In this document: piece after piece, positions 1 to 11,566 of the stretch
How positions within the stretch are numbered: position 1 is the first letter of the stretch
Layout of the letters: each line of letters opens with the position of its first letter
Origin: Lytechinus variegatus
Taxonomy: Eukaryota; Echinodermata; Echinoidea; Temnopleuroida; Toxopneustidae
Direction of reading: 5' to 3'
DNA length: 64,000 bases
Assembly: GCF_018143015.1 (NCBI RefSeq)
Contig: NC_054740.1
Span: 44,321,180 to 44,385,179, forward strand
Made by a program: the position numbers and the translations under genes
The notes under the pieces: model-generated
Told to the model about the DNA's origin: nothing
Database searches by the model: none
What the model saw: only the letters and a program-made list of their open reading frames with translations

Positions 1-514
1 ATTCTATAGAAGATGAGATAATAGGATGAATATCAAGAGAATATGGACCACTTCAATTGTTTTGAAAGCTCTGAATAGTGAATATAACCTGTAAAGCATA
101 CCATTCTACACTAAATGGGCACTGGCCCATGTACTTTGATATATTGTCAAAATATTTTACAACTGACAAAAAAAACCTAAACCATAATACCCATTGTGAG
201 AATATAAACCAATTGGATAGCTTTGGAAGCACTGAACTGAAAGCAAATCTTCATGCAATAGATGTGTGCTGCCCCTAACACTTCCATACATTGTCAAAAT
301 GTTTAATATACCTGATAAAAAACCTAAAGATTTTGTGAAAATGAAAATGAATTGCAGTTCTGAAAGCATTGAAAATTAAAGCAAAAATTTGATCAATGTA
401 AGGGATATGCGGTATGAACATTAGGATAGCTTTGAAAGCACCAAACTTAAAGCAAATTATTTAACTGACCCATACTGCTGTACCATATTTTGAAAAAATA
501 GCTCATTGTAAAAA
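1..514. repeat. diverged tandem units in SLC6 intron
   Basis: This is intronic, upstream of the first visible SLC6 exon. Phrases such as ATAGCTTTGRAAGCAC and ATTGTCAAAAT recur about every 150-200 bases (near 218, 288 and 426), so the stretch looks like roughly three old, diverged copies of one unit. No coding signal is seen. Confidence 0.35.
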
Positions 515-519
515 GAGAG

Positions 520-1310
520 GTTTGTCTCACCCGCATAGCAGAGTGAGACTATAGGGGCCGCTTTCCCGACGGCAGCGGCGTCAACATCAAATCTTAACCT
601 GAGGTTAAGTTTTTGAAATGACATCACAACTTAGAAAGTATATGGACCTAGTTCATGAAACTTGGCCATAAGGTTAATCAAGTATTACTGAACATCCTGT
701 TAGAGTTTCATGTCACATGACCAAGGTCAAAGGTCATTTAGGGTTAATGAAATTAGACCATGTTGGGGAATCAACATCAAAATCTTAACCTGAGGTTAAG
801 TTTTTGATTTTGAAATGTCATCATAACTTAGGAAATATATGGATCTAGGTCATTAAACTCAGACATAAGGTTGATCAAGTATCACCAAACATCCTGCATG
901 AGTTTCACGTCACATGACCAAGGTCAAAGGTCATTTGGGGTCAATGAACTTTGGCCGATTCGGGGGTATCTATTGAATTACAATCAAAACTTTAAAAGTT
1001 TTTGGATCTGATTCATGAAACTTGGACATAAGAGTAATGAAGTATCACTGAATATCCTGTGCAAGTTTCAGGTCACCTGATCAAGGTCAAAGGTCATGTG
1101 AGGTCAATGAATTTTGGCAACATTGGGGGTATTTGTTGAATTACCATCCTATCTCTATAAGTTTATTGGTCCAGTTCATAAAACGTGGAAATAAGAGTAA
1201 CCAAGTATCACTGAACATCTTGTGTGAGTTATAGTAGTTTTCAAAGTCAGCACTGCTGCAATGTTGAATCGCGTGATGCAGGTGAGACGGCCAGAGGCAT
1301 TCCACTTGTT
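520..1310 (+). mobile_element. short-TIR repeat element, GTCTCACC family, copy 1
   Basis: The left end reads GTCTCACCCGCAT and the right end contains GATGCAGGTGAGAC, giving an inverted repeat of about 13 bases. The core is three to four diverged units of about 160-180 bp built on 'ACATGACCAAGGTCAAAGG', each with a perfect AGGTCA-A-AGGTCA direct repeat (724, 921, 1084). No ORF is seen, so it is non-autonomous. A second copy lies at 6212-8074 and a truncated reverse copy at 50975-51190; all three right ends run on to a shared CACTTGTT. Confidence 0.75.
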
Positions 1311-1445
1311 TTTAAGATTATTTTAGATTTTTTTTTTTGTAAATTATTATTATATAGAATAGACATCAAAAGAATAAACCATGTATTCTTGATAAAGCTG
1401 ATAAGTGGAAATTGCTTACCTTTTTTTAAAGAAAAACCCTGTATG

Positions 1446-1448
<3 letters not shown>

Positions 1449-1482
<34 letters not shown>
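1449..1482. repeat. (GT)n microsatellite
   Basis: About 15-16 GT dinucleotides, 90 bases upstream of the first visible SLC6 exon. Confidence 0.95.
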
Positions 1483-1489
<7 letters not shown>

Positions 1490-1569
1490 TCAAAATCACT
1501 GTCCACTTTGATACAGACATTGAAATATTGGAAAAGATTAAGAGTATTGAACATAATTTGTTTTTACAG

Positions 1570-1682
1570 GGCCTGGTTTGGTGTTTGTTGTCTATCCTGA
1601 AGCGTTAGCTCGTATGCCTATTGCTCCACTCTGGTCCGTCTTATTCTTCTTTATGTTCATCACTATTGGTATGGACAGTCAG
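1570..1682 (+). CDS. SLC6 transporter, internal exon (EL4 / TM8)
   Basis: First visible exon of an SLC6-type Na+/Cl- dependent solute transporter, a plasma-membrane symporter. The acceptor is TTTTTACAG and the donor CAG/GTATGG. It begins with two bases completing a Gly codon and encodes [16 protein letters not shown], a hallmark SLC6 sequence at the end of extracellular loop 4, then a hydrophobic TM8. The end, GMDSQ, matches the G-x-D-S-Q motif whose Asp and Ser line the Na2 sodium site in the family (known from LeuT and eukaryotic homologues). The N-terminal exons (TM1-7) are outside the window. The exact substrate cannot be read from this part; the PGL-x-YPEAL form and the later WGP tail favour the glycine/proline/amino-acid branch. 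Confidence 0.95.
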
Positions 1683-1933
1683 GTATGGTAAAACACACTT
1701 TTATTTTAATTACAATTCCAATTTCTGATTCGATTTCAAATTCAGATGTTCAAATCCTCTCTTTTTTCCCCCTCTATTTTTCTATCCCTTCTCCTTTCTC
1801 TTTCTTTTTTTTAATTCCATGTCTTCCAAATTTCCAATTTAATTTCTATTTCTTTTTATTTTCGTTTTCATGTTTCATTTTTTTCCCTTTCCCCTTTCCT
1901 AATACCTTCAAACATTTTGTTTTTCTCCTTTTT

Positions 1934-3172
1934 TGTCTCGCCCACCAGAGGTGAAGGCGAGACTTAGGGATCCAAAAGTCGTCCGTCCGTCACAAACCTG
2001 TAATGACACATAACTCCCTAACCCTAAGTCGCTTTTCAACCAAACTCGGATGGTAGATGGACTTGGGGGACCTGCATGTTATGCTGCAATCTGAGGTCAC
2101 ATGGTAAGGTCAAAGGTCAATTTCAGGTCAACGTTGAAGTTTACATGCAAGACTCTCTTATAACACCTAACTCCACAACTGTAAGTCGCTTTTGAACCAA
2201 ACTTGGATGGAAGATGGACTTAGGGGACCTGCATGTTATGCTGTAGTCTGAGGTCATATGGTAAGGTCAAAGGTCATTTTCAGGTCAACGTTAAAGTTTT
2301 CATGCAAGACTCTCTTATGACACCTAACTCTGCAACAGCATGTCGCTTTTCAACCAAACTTGGATGGTAGATGGACTTGGGGGACATGCATGGTATGCTG
2401 CAGTCGGAGGTCACATGATAAGGTCAGAGGTCATTTTCAGGTCAACGTTAAAGTGTACATGCAAGACTCTCTTATGACACCTAACTCCACAACTGTAAGA
2501 TGCTTTTCAACCAAACTTGGATGGTAGATGGACTTGGGGGACGTGCATGTTATACTGCAGTCGGAGGTCACATGGTAAGGTCAAAGGTCATTCTCAGGTC
2601 AATGTTAAAGTTTACATGCAAGACTCGCAACCGTAAGTCGCTTTTCAACCAAACTTATATGGTAGATGGACTTGGGGGACCTGCATGTAATGCTGCAGTC
2701 GGAGGTCACGTGGTAAGGTCAGAAGTCATTTCCAGGTCAACGTTAAAGTTTACATGCAAGACTTTAACTCCGCAACCGTAAGTCGCTTTTCAACCAATCT
2801 TGGATGGTAGATGGACTTGGGGGATGTGCATGTTATGCTGCAGTCGGAGGTCACATGGTTAGGTCAAAGGTCATTTTTAGGTCTATGTTAAAGTTTACAT
2901 GCAAGACTCTTAACTCCGCAACCGTAAGTCGCTTTTCAACCAAACTTGGAAGGTAGATGGACTTAGGCGACCTGCATGGTATGCTGCAGTCGGAGGTCAC
3001 ATGGTAAGGTCAAAGGTCATTTTCAGGTCAACATTAAAGTTTATGTGCAAGGCTCTTATGACAATTGTTATTCCATCCCAGTCATTTCACAATGAAGTTT
3101 CGATATAATCCTTTTGCGTGCCCTCACAAATCATGATATTTCTGGTTATTTTTTTCATAAGTGGGTGAGACA
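1934..3172 (+). mobile_element. short-TIR element with seven ~150 bp tandem units
   Basis: The ends are TGTCTCGCCCAC and GTGGGTGAGACA, imperfect inverted repeats of 12 bases. Inside, a unit containing 'AAGTCGCTTTTCAACC', a TGGATGGTAGATGGACTT block and an AGGTCA-A-AGGTCA pair recurs seven times, first at about 157 bp and then about 140-150 bp spacing (near 2027, 2184, 2340, 2497, 2636, 2777, 2926). Reading frames inside are by-products of the repetition. It fills most of the intron between the TM8 and TM9 exons. Confidence 0.75.
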
Positions 3173-3384
3173 CAAAATTGCTTTTGCCTTTTTTTTTCTT
3201 TTCCATTTCTATTTTGATTTAATATACCTGTATGATTTATTGCCTTTGCCTATAAATGACCTTTCTATTTCGTATTGCAAGCACGTAATATCAGCGTTTT
3301 GACTATGTATCATGTATCAGTTTATATACTAAAAAAAACTATTAATTGATTATTTATGTATTTTTTTCATTGCATTTATTCTAG

Positions 3385-3525
3385 TTTGTTGATTTAGAGA
3401 CTGTCATATCTGGTCTGTATGACATAGTAGAAGAGAACATCCCGTTCATGAGAGGAAGAAAGACGTTATTGACTGGAATTGTCTCTTTCATCACTTTTCT
3501 CATTGGCATCCTCCTTGTAACACAG
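3385..3525 (+). CDS. SLC6 transporter, internal exon (IL4 / TM9)
   Basis: A 141-base exon of exactly 47 codons between acceptor TTCTAG and donor CAG/GTATAT. It starts FVDLETVISGLYDIV, which continues the DSQF motif of the previous exon, and ends in a hydrophobic helix (GIVSFITFLIGILLVTQ) at the TM9 position. The phase is in register with the flanking exons and there are no internal stops. The preceding intron (1.7 kb) is mostly the DR1-bearing element; the following one is 4.8 kb. Confidence 0.95.
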
Positions 3526-3527
3526 GT

Positions 3528-3580
3528 ATATTAAATATACATACATACACACATACACCCATACATACATACATACATTT
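3528..3580. repeat. CATA/CACA microsatellite
   Basis: An imperfect ACATACATAC tetranucleotide run beginning a few bases after the TM9 exon donor. Confidence 0.85.
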
Positions 3581-4470
3581 TAATAACAATTTCCAGAACA
3601 TCTGCAACTGATTGGTGCAAAGCCATGTATTGAAACAGAATTTCTGCCAGCTTCGTGCAAAGGAGCAAATTTGCTGAGGATATGCTCATCTTGCTATCCA
3701 TAAATATTATTTTGGGGCTTTCCATTCATGGTTGATTGTGATAAATAAAATTAAAATCAGTGAATAACTTGGAATGTGATGTTCAGAGTTAAGAGGGAAA
3801 AAAATGAATTGGCATAAAAAAGGAAAACTGGGATCTCTCAACTTGACTCTATAATTGCATTCATTTAGTAGTGTAGTCACACAAGCTCCAGTAGAATTAT
3901 AAAATCAAGGTTAATGAAAGATAGATTTGTCACTTACAGGAAGTATTGCTTCCTTTTGCCCTTTCCCTTGACCCAAATTATGTATTCCATTGTCCGATTT
4001 GTTTTAGGGAATCAGGCCTATGTTTCTTGAGTGGAAACCCTTTTATTTCTTGTAAAGCATTTCCCTAGTACAAATAAGATCAGTTCCAGGTACATGTAGA
4101 TAGGATCCTTTCTTTTGGTCAAAAAGCTTGAAAAAAAAAATCTTTTTTATGAAATGCTGGATGTGCCTCAGAAAAAAAAAATGCAGTTAAATACCAATTT
4201 GATTGCCACATGCACAGTAGATTTTGAAGTATGCTAGCTCAGCAAATTCATATTCAGTAATTGTGAGATGTTTTATCTTTATTGATTCATAAATGAGAGA
4301 TTGATAGTGTCTCCAAACAAATAAAGTTTACATTGATATCAATATTAGGCACTTCAATATGGCTGTGCTAAATCTTTGCCAAATTTATTGGGGGTATTTC
4401 ATAAAATAAATATACTTAACCTAAAATGACTGCACTATTTTTATTGCAAACAAGGATAGCTATAGATAAA
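3581..4470. other. intronic sequence, nothing recognised
   Basis: AT-rich intron of the SLC6 gene. I see no exon, repeat array or inverted ends in this stretch. Confidence 0.6.
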
Positions 4471-4560
4471 GTAATAATAGTAATAATAATGATAATGTTC
4501 AACACTTATAAAGCACTTAATACAAGGTTTCTAACCACTGCATATTGATACCCTGGATCT
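4470..4560 (-). mobile_element. SINE 3'-tail remnant
   Basis: Read on the minus strand it has the layout of the 3' end of the tRNA-derived SINE at 42675: a TATGCAGTGGTTAGAAACC-like block, then TATTAAGTGCTTTATAAGTG and an ATT-rich tail. No tRNA-like head is present, so it is a 5'-truncated copy. Confidence 0.5.
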
Positions 4561-4752
4561 TGATCTAGCTAGCTAGATCTAGATCTCGGTGATTCAAAAG
4601 AACACACCTTATCTGTGAGGGGAGGGGAGCTTGAAAGATTTTGATGAGTACTTTAGAGAAATTTTTCTGATTTTCAGATCTATTTAGTCAACATTTTTGC
4701 AAAGGATGTTCTATACCTCCACCCACTGCATGTGATTACCAGATGCATTATA

Positions 4753-5732
4753 CAGTGCGTATCAAAAAAAAGATTACACTTAGAAAAAAATCCTGTAAAA
4801 TTATATATTTGTAAAATCCTGAGAATTTTTCCACATTTTGACATTGGTACAGATCCATTTAAGCAAATGACGATATAACTGCCCAAAAATATTTCTGCTT
4901 GAGTGAGCACCACTTACTTTTGAAAAGTTAGTGAAAAATGATTTGCGCAGAACTTTGAAATAGTTATGCAAATAAAAGTAGACCTTAATCATGAAGAACA
5001 CACATAATTCAGCTAGTAAATTGATTTGAAGATATCTTTTACCTTTTTAAAGTTGTTTCCTTGCCCAAAACACAGGATGCATTGCGCACCACCCCCTCCC
5101 CACACACCGAGGCCATCGTGACGATATTAGCTTTACACTGAGCTGTGATTTACATAAAATGGCTTGGGCTTAATTTTCATTTTGTTAATCATTGTCAAGC
5201 TTGGGGAAAGTGTGGAGAAACAGGTATTAAATGAAAAATGAAATGTAAACCCACTTTCAATGATAAAAACTTCGTGGGAAAAATGCTGGAGATGTCTGAT
5301 ATAAACTTTTGTTCAGATTCAGTTATGTCCTCAGATCCAGCTGACACAAAAAGGGTAAAAGGTTGTGCTTACTAAGAGTTGAAATTTCAATTTGGGTGGC
5401 AAAATTGTTACAAAATGCTTGAACGTATCCGTTTTATTTCAATTGACTAAAAGTGGAAGGGAAATGTATGAGAAATGTTTCGCAGAGTAAGTTTGATTTC
5501 GCCATTTCCCCTTGACACAGCGTGCAAACAAACATTTCTGCGCTAACAGATTTCTGCGAGCTTTACAAAAATGGACATTGCTCACTCAAGTGTAACATTC
5601 TGTCAAAACTTACTTTCATTGGGTAGATGAGACCCAAACCCAAGATTATATGTGAAAAAATCACCAACATGTTGCATATTTTTTAATTCCCAGGGCTTTT
5701 TCAAAGTGTAAACTTTTTTTTGATACGCACTG
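4753..5732. mobile_element. mariner/Tc1-like non-autonomous element
   Basis: The left end CAGTGCGTATCAAAAAAA and the right end TTTTTTTGATACGCACTG are perfect inverted repeats; similarity runs on for about 36 bases (CAGTGCG...TTACACTT.GAAAA). Both ends are flanked by TA, the mariner/Tc1 target duplication. The length is 980 bp and no transposase frame is seen. It sits in the SLC6 intron between the TM9 and TM10 exons. The superfamily is inferred from the CAGTG ends plus TA. Confidence 0.85.
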
Positions 5733-5769
5733 TATATCCTTGCTGTTATTCATGCCTGATGGTCTATTA

Positions 5770-5786
5770 CGGGGGGGGGGGGGGGT
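5770..5786. repeat. poly-G tract
   Basis: About 17 consecutive G, one of many long G or C runs in the window; potential G-quadruplex former and assembly weak spot. Confidence 0.9.
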
Positions 5787-6211
5787 TCTTGTGATAGCTT
5801 AAAGAACTGTTTGATGAATCAATTTAAACTGGCTTGTGACTATTTATAGGGACAATGGATCTGTTATGATTTTGGTCACAAGGTTCGAATGTTACAATGT
5901 GATAGAAGAAACATGCAAGGGACAAACTTCAGACTTGTATTCATGGCCGGGATCCGATAAGATTGCAGGTCATGTGAAGGCCAAAGATCAGAAGAATTTT
6001 TTTTTTTTTTACAATTTCAGAAAGTGGATCAGGTGTGAAGTGTATCTGGCAATGATGGAGGCATTAATTTTGACTGCATAGTGTACATGTAAAATGCATC
6101 TACTTTAGTGTGATATGTTAATACTGCAGTACAAATCACCCAAGATACTTTCTAATCTTTCCTATTGGTCTGCGCTATGGCTAACATTGGGCTTTGTATT
6201 GACATTTTTTT

Positions 6212-8074
6212 GTCTCACCTGCATAGAACACAGCAGAGTGAGACTATAGGCGCCGCTTTTCCGACGGCAGCGGTGGCGTCAAAATCGAATCTTAACCTAA
6301 GGTTAAGTTTTTGAAATGACATCATAACTTCGAAAGTATATGGACCTAGCTCATAAAACTTGGCCATAAGGTTAATCAAGTATTACTGAACATCCTATTA
6401 GAGTTTCATGTCACATGACCAAGGTCAAAGGTCATTTAGGGTCAATGAACTTAGACCATGTTGGGGGAATCAACATCAAAATCTTAACCTGAGGTTAAGT
6501 TTTTGAAATGTCATCATAACTTTGAAAATATATGGACCTAGTTGATTAAACTTGGACATAAGTTTAATCCAGTATCCCCAAACATCCTGCATGAGTTTCA
6601 CATCACATGACCAAGGTCAAAGGTCATTTAGGGTCAATGAACTTTGGCCGAATTGGGGGTATTTGTTGAATTACCATCATAACTTTGAAAGTATGTTGGT
6701 CTAGTTCATAAAACTTGGACATAAGAGTAATCAAGTATCACTGAACATCCTGTGCACATTTTAGGTCACATGACCAAGGTCAAAGGTCAATGAACTTTGG
6801 CCATAATGGCGGTATCTGTTGAATTACCATCATAACTTTGCTAGTTTATTGATCGGGGGGGGGGATATTCTGAAAAGTCTTGTAAGTTTCCACTTAAATT
6901 TCCTTTTAAGTTACCCATTTAATGGTGCGCTAATGTACCTCCAAATTCGTATTCTGAAAACTCTATTAGTGCTCAATTAAGTCCCTTTAGGCCACTCCCC
7001 TACTGAGCCGAATTAGCCAATCAAATGCGCTCTTACAACTTTTCTCCTAGCGCGCAGTGTCTCTTCACTTTGCTGCCTTGCAGCGCCCGGCTGCTGCAGG
7101 TGCATTGCGCCGCGATCTAAATACAAAGAATTTTTGCTGAGAAATAATGCTAAAAGCATTTGCATCGGAGATTAGAGGTTCGTTATGTTGTTAAAATTAA
7201 CTGTTTAAGGTTTACTGTTTAACTGTCTTTTCCCTTTCTCTCTCATTTATTAATAAAAGAAAATATAGAAAAATAATAGTCATATTTTTCCCTATAAGTA
7301 CACAATTTCTGTCTCCTTTTCCCCCTTTTCTAATGTCTTTATTACCAATATAGTCCCTATTCATTATTCTACTTGTTTTTATATACCACCTTTTCCCCCT
7401 TTATTCTATTCCCGTTATATACCCCTCTCCTTTATTCTCTTCCTTCCTCCTAATTTTTGTTGCAGTATTAAACCGATTTGATGATATTTATACAAAATGA
7501 AAGCCACATTTAGCAAGATATGATGAGACTTAATGGACCTCTTATCACCATTATCTTTCCCCACTGGAAAGTCCGCTAATTGAGCGCTATGAGACTTTTC
7601 AGAATACCAAAAGTCTTGGAACTACTCAATTAAGTCTTCGCGCGCTCATAGCATGTACTATTGCAAGTGCGCGCAACGCAACCCTGCCAAATAAGGAAAG
7701 GGCCACTTAAGTGACTTTTCAGAATACCAAAATGCTAATTGACCGCTAATTGAGCTTTCAGAATACCGCCCCTGACTTTTGAAACTTAGACATAGGAGTA
7801 ATCAAGTATCACTGAATATCCTGTGCAAGTTTCAGGTCACATGATCAAGGTCAAAGGTCATGTGAGGTCGATGAATTTTGGCCACATTGGGGGTATTTGT
7901 TGAATTACCATCCTATCTCTGTAAGTGTATTGGTCTAGTTCATAAAACGTGGAAATAAGAGTAACCAAGTATCACTGAACATCTTGTGCGACTTATAGTA
8001 GTTTTCAAAGTCAGCACTGCTGCTATGTTGAATCACGTGATGCAGGTGAGACGGCCAGAGGTATTCCACTTGTT
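6212..8074 (+). mobile_element. short-TIR repeat element, GTCTCACC family, copy 2 (interrupted)
   Basis: Same ends and internal units as the copy at 520-1310, with AGGTCA-A-AGGTCA pairs at 6422, 6614, 6777 and 7848. It is split by the element at 6855-7772. After the insertion the sequence resumes with ACTTAGACATAGGAGTAATC and finishes with the shared GGTGAGACGGCCAGAGG...CACTTGTT. Confidence 0.75.
6855..7772. mobile_element. MITE nested in GTCTCACC element
   Basis: The left end is a G run followed by ATATTCTGAAAAGTC; the right end is CTTTCAGAATACCGCCCC, an inverted match (GGGGCGGTATTCTGAAAG). Further inverted copies of GACTTTTCAGAATACC occur near 7590 and 7712, so subterminal repeats are likely. 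About 0.9 kb, no convincing ORF. Its position inside a recognisable older repeat shows it is the younger insertion. Confidence 0.65.
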
Positions 8075-8357
8075 AGTGGAATACCTGCCATTTCAATGAA
8101 AAAAATAATATTGAATTACAATGATACCTTTCTTTTTGATAAGCAGAGATCATACACTAGTATGTAATAGATGAAACAAATTTTAGTGCAAAACAAGATT
8201 GAATAAAGGATGACAGAGTGGGCTAAATGACACTGCTAGTTGATAGAATAATCTGTACAGGTAAAGATGGCCAGTCCGACAGTTGCTATTTACATGTAGT
8301 TTTATATTTCATGATTATGGCTATGATGCTATTAAAGTAATTGATTTGTTTTTGCAG

Positions 8358-8457
8358 AGTGGAATCTATTGGCTTACATTGATTGATAATTTTGCAAGTA
8401 CCTTCACCACGCTATTAGTTGCTGTGTCGGAGTGTATCGTTATATCTTATGTATACG
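8358..8457 (+). CDS. SLC6 transporter, internal exon (TM10)
   Basis: A 100-base exon between acceptor TTTTTGCAG and a strong donor G/GTAAGT. It encodes SGIYWLTLIDNFAST, then a hydrophobic stretch ending ISYVYG, the conserved end of TM10 in SLC6 proteins (family consensus around G-I-Y-x-x-x-L-x-D and x-S-Y-V-Y-G). It leaves one base of a split Gly codon, completed by the next exon. Confidence 0.95.
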
Positions 8458-8939
8458 GTAAGTAATAATGATATGATATCCTCACTTCTATACAAGCTTA
8501 TTGAATATATACATGGTGACAAATTTTGTAAATTGAATCATCAGGGTTTGTTATCCTCTGATTATGATTTTATCTTAAAATGATAGTATTTTAGAAGTCT
8601 GTTTACTGGTGCATTTTAAAAATAGAATGATTCTTTTTATTAGAAGAGTCTGGATTTATTATTGAACAAGTGTCAAAAGGAAATTAATCGCTCTTGTTAT
8701 ATTTTGATACATACAACCTTTTTGGCTCAGCTTTAATCTTCCATCATTTAGAGTAGTAGGTATAGTTAAGGAAATAAGAATGATCATGTAGTATAAGTAC
8801 ATAACAAATTAAGGTGTGAATCATGTTATGTCATGCACAGGGATTAGACTTCACTTGCACCCACACTAATACTGTTCCTAGCTCTCTTTCTAATGTACCC
8901 TATTCAGTGCATCCTCCTCCAACAATGTTACTCTAATCT

Positions 8940-10275
8940 ACGTCTTCTATGCCTTACTTCCCTCTGACCATTCAACCCAACCCTCCTACATGTACTTCCC
9001 TCTGACCATCATTCAACCCAACCCTCCTACATGTACTTCCCTCTGACCAACTGACCATCATTTAACCCAACCTTTCTTCCCTCTAAACCAACTGACCATC
9101 ACTCAACCCAACCCTTCCCACTGACCAACTGATCATCATTCAACCCAACCCTTCTTCCCTTTGACCATCATTTAAACCAACCCTCCAACTTTACTCTCAC
9201 CAACTGACCATCATTCAAACCAACCCTTCTAATTTCCTCTGACTGACTGACCATCATTCAAACCAACCCTTCTATCTGACCAACTGACCATCATTCAACC
9301 CAACCCTCCTTTCCTCTGACCGATCAACCGCCATTTAAACCAACCCTTCTAATTTCCTCTGACTGACCATCATTCGAGCCAACCCTTCCGTCTGACCATC
9401 ATTCAACCCAACCCTCCTACTTTCCTCTGACCAACTAATCATCATTCAACCCAACCCTTCTTCCCTCTGACCAACTGACTATCATTCAAACCAACCCTTT
9501 TTTCCTCTGACCAACTGACCATCATTCAACCCTTCTTCCCTCTGACCAACTGACCATCATTCAACCCTACTTCCCTCTGACCAACTGACTATCATTCAAA
9601 CCAACCCTTCTAATTCCCTCTGACCAGCCGGCCATCATTCAACCCAACCCTTCTTCCCTCTGACCAACTGAACATCATTTAAACCAACCCTCTAACTTTA
9701 CTCTGACCAAATGACAATCATTCAACCTAACCCTTCTAATTTCCTCTGACCAACTGACCACTTTCAACCCTACCATCCTACTTTCCTCTGACCAGCTGAC
9801 CATCATTCACCCCAACCCTCTTTTCCTCTGACTGACTGACCATCATTCAACCCATCCCTCCTACTTTCCTCTGACCGACTGACCATCATTCAACCCATCC
9901 CTCCAACTTTCCTCTGACCATAAATCAAAAGAACCATCCTTTCCTATGACCGACTGACCATTATAAAACCAACCCTCCTACTTTCCTGTGACCGACTGAC
10001 AATTCTAACCAACCCTTCTAATTTCCTCTGAACGACTGACCATCATTTAAAACAACCGTACTTTTATCTGACCGACTGACCATCAATAAAACGAACCATC
10101 CTTTCCTCTGACTGACTGACCATTTAAACCAACCCTACTCTCCTCTGATTCACTGACCATCATTCAACCCAATGCTTCTACTTCCCTTTGACCAACTGAC
10201 CATCATTCAATTCAACCCTCCTACTTCCCTCTGACTAACTGACCATCATTCAACCCAACCATCCTACTTTCCTCC
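8940..10275 (+). repeat. degenerate ~40 bp minisatellite, G-poor strand
   Basis: Roughly thirty imperfect copies of a unit like TCTGACCAACTGACCATC followed by ATTCAACCCAACCCTTC; unit length varies from about 30 to 50 bases. The plus strand is almost free of G apart from the fixed CTGACC, so it is strongly strand-asymmetric. The array stops about 35 bases before the TM11 exon acceptor. Confidence 0.9.
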
Positions 10276-10310
10276 ATTAAACATGTTTCTTTCATGTTTT
10301 ATTGTTGAAG

Positions 10311-10411
10311 GTGCTGGCCGATTTGTGTCAGATTTGAAGGTAATGCTTGGCTATGGCATCCCTATCTACTGGAAGATTGCATGGATGTTCATTGCCCCAT
10401 TTGTCATTGTG
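10311..10411 (+). CDS. SLC6 transporter, internal exon (start of TM11)
   Basis: A 101-base exon between acceptor ATTGTTGAAG and donor GTG/GTAAGA. Two bases finish the split Gly codon, then AGRFVSDLKVMLGYGI and YWKIAWMFIAPFVIV. The R-F-x-x-D-(I/L)-x-x-M-(L/I)-G-Y motif in intracellular loop 5 and the W-K-I-x-W helix that follows are typical SLC6. The acceptor region carries little pyrimidine tract of its own; the C/T-rich minisatellite ends just upstream. The following intron is very long (14.5 kb). Confidence 0.95.
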
Positions 10412-10779
10412 GTAAGAAAAATAACCCCAAATCTCTCTTCATACAAAATAATGATGATTTCAATATTAATTATGATTATATTGACGACGATGCTCATGGT
10501 TATAATGCTTGAGATTTATATAGGCATTTTTCAACCTAATTAAATACTTGAGGCACTTTTAAAAAAATGGGGGGTGTAATGAAAATGAATAAGTAACTTA
10601 ACAAATGTAAGAAATAAAATAAGCTCAGCAGGCAGTTCGCTGTAAGATGTAATATGTTGTGCGTTTCATGACCTTATAAATCGCTGCAATACATTATTCA
10701 ATGCATGTTTTGGATACCTCTCTGAATTTCCTTTTGAATGGTACCAGTTTCATGAAAATTGGTCAACACGTTACGATGC

Positions 10780-11368
10780 AATGGCCATTGAAAGTTGAAG
10801 GTCTCGCCCATTTTTGTTAAAACAAGGAGAAAAAGGTGGGCCGTAGCGCGAGAACCGACAGACCGATTTGACTTTGGTTTTGTGCTTGGACCATGGGGAA
10901 TTTTATGTGTAACAAATACTGAGAGGGTCGGGTGCGAAATTGCACATTCATTGGGTGAATTGGCATGGAATGACCCTTCCTTCTTCCCCATCTGTGATTG
11001 GTTTTAATTCACATTTTGGCGAAAAAAAAATCTATTTTCTGATCCTCATTCCAGCTCTAAAGCAGCGTAATTCAGCATTGTTTTGATCCAATCATGAGCT
11101 CTTGTGACATTGCGAGGCGGATTGTGGGGCGGACATCGGGGAAGGCAAAACGGATATGATTTTGGGGTTCTAGCTTGATTGCTAAAATGTCTCCCTCTAT
11201 AGGTCATATTATGCATTCTCTTTGCCAAAATGATACACGCAATTGAACCGCGGTTCAAAACTTGAATTAAAATATATGTTCAAAAATTTGTGTGTTTTTA
11301 AATTCTCGCTCGCCAATCTTGCCGCAAAAATTTCCACTTTTACAGTAGTTTGTTTTTAGACGCACTGT
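10780..11368. mobile_element. possible truncated mariner-like copy
   Basis: The right boundary TTTTTAGACGCACTG followed by TATA resembles the right end of the element at 4753-5732, but no matching CAGTGCG left end is found. The body is moderately GC-rich and open on both strands without a recognisable protein. The left limit is a guess. Confidence 0.35.
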
Positions 11369-11566
11369 ATATCAGTTGTGTCTAAGTTTCCATTTGTATA
11401 AAAACCTGATAAAACCACACCATAGTGGGTTGCCAATGGCATTATGTTTTTAGGTTTTCTGTCCAGCATTTTGTTCTTGTGATACCTAAAGGTCCTAAAA
11501 GCTAGGAACCAGGTCAATAATACATTGACTTCAATGAGGCTATTCATGAGGTCATACATATTTTAT

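Noticed and set aside
2500-2781. 93-codon ORF with internal repetition
   Set aside because: Lies within the tandem units of the element at 1934-3172.
5836-6081. Frame with DLYSWP similar to the exon at 35135-35317
   Set aside because: Only six residues match (DLYSWP), the surroundings differ and a homopolymer T run follows. Could be a relic of the same protein type, but not enough to call.
10698-11007. Overlapping ORFs on both strands (70-97 codons)
   Set aside because: Within repeat-like sequence, both strands open, no motif.
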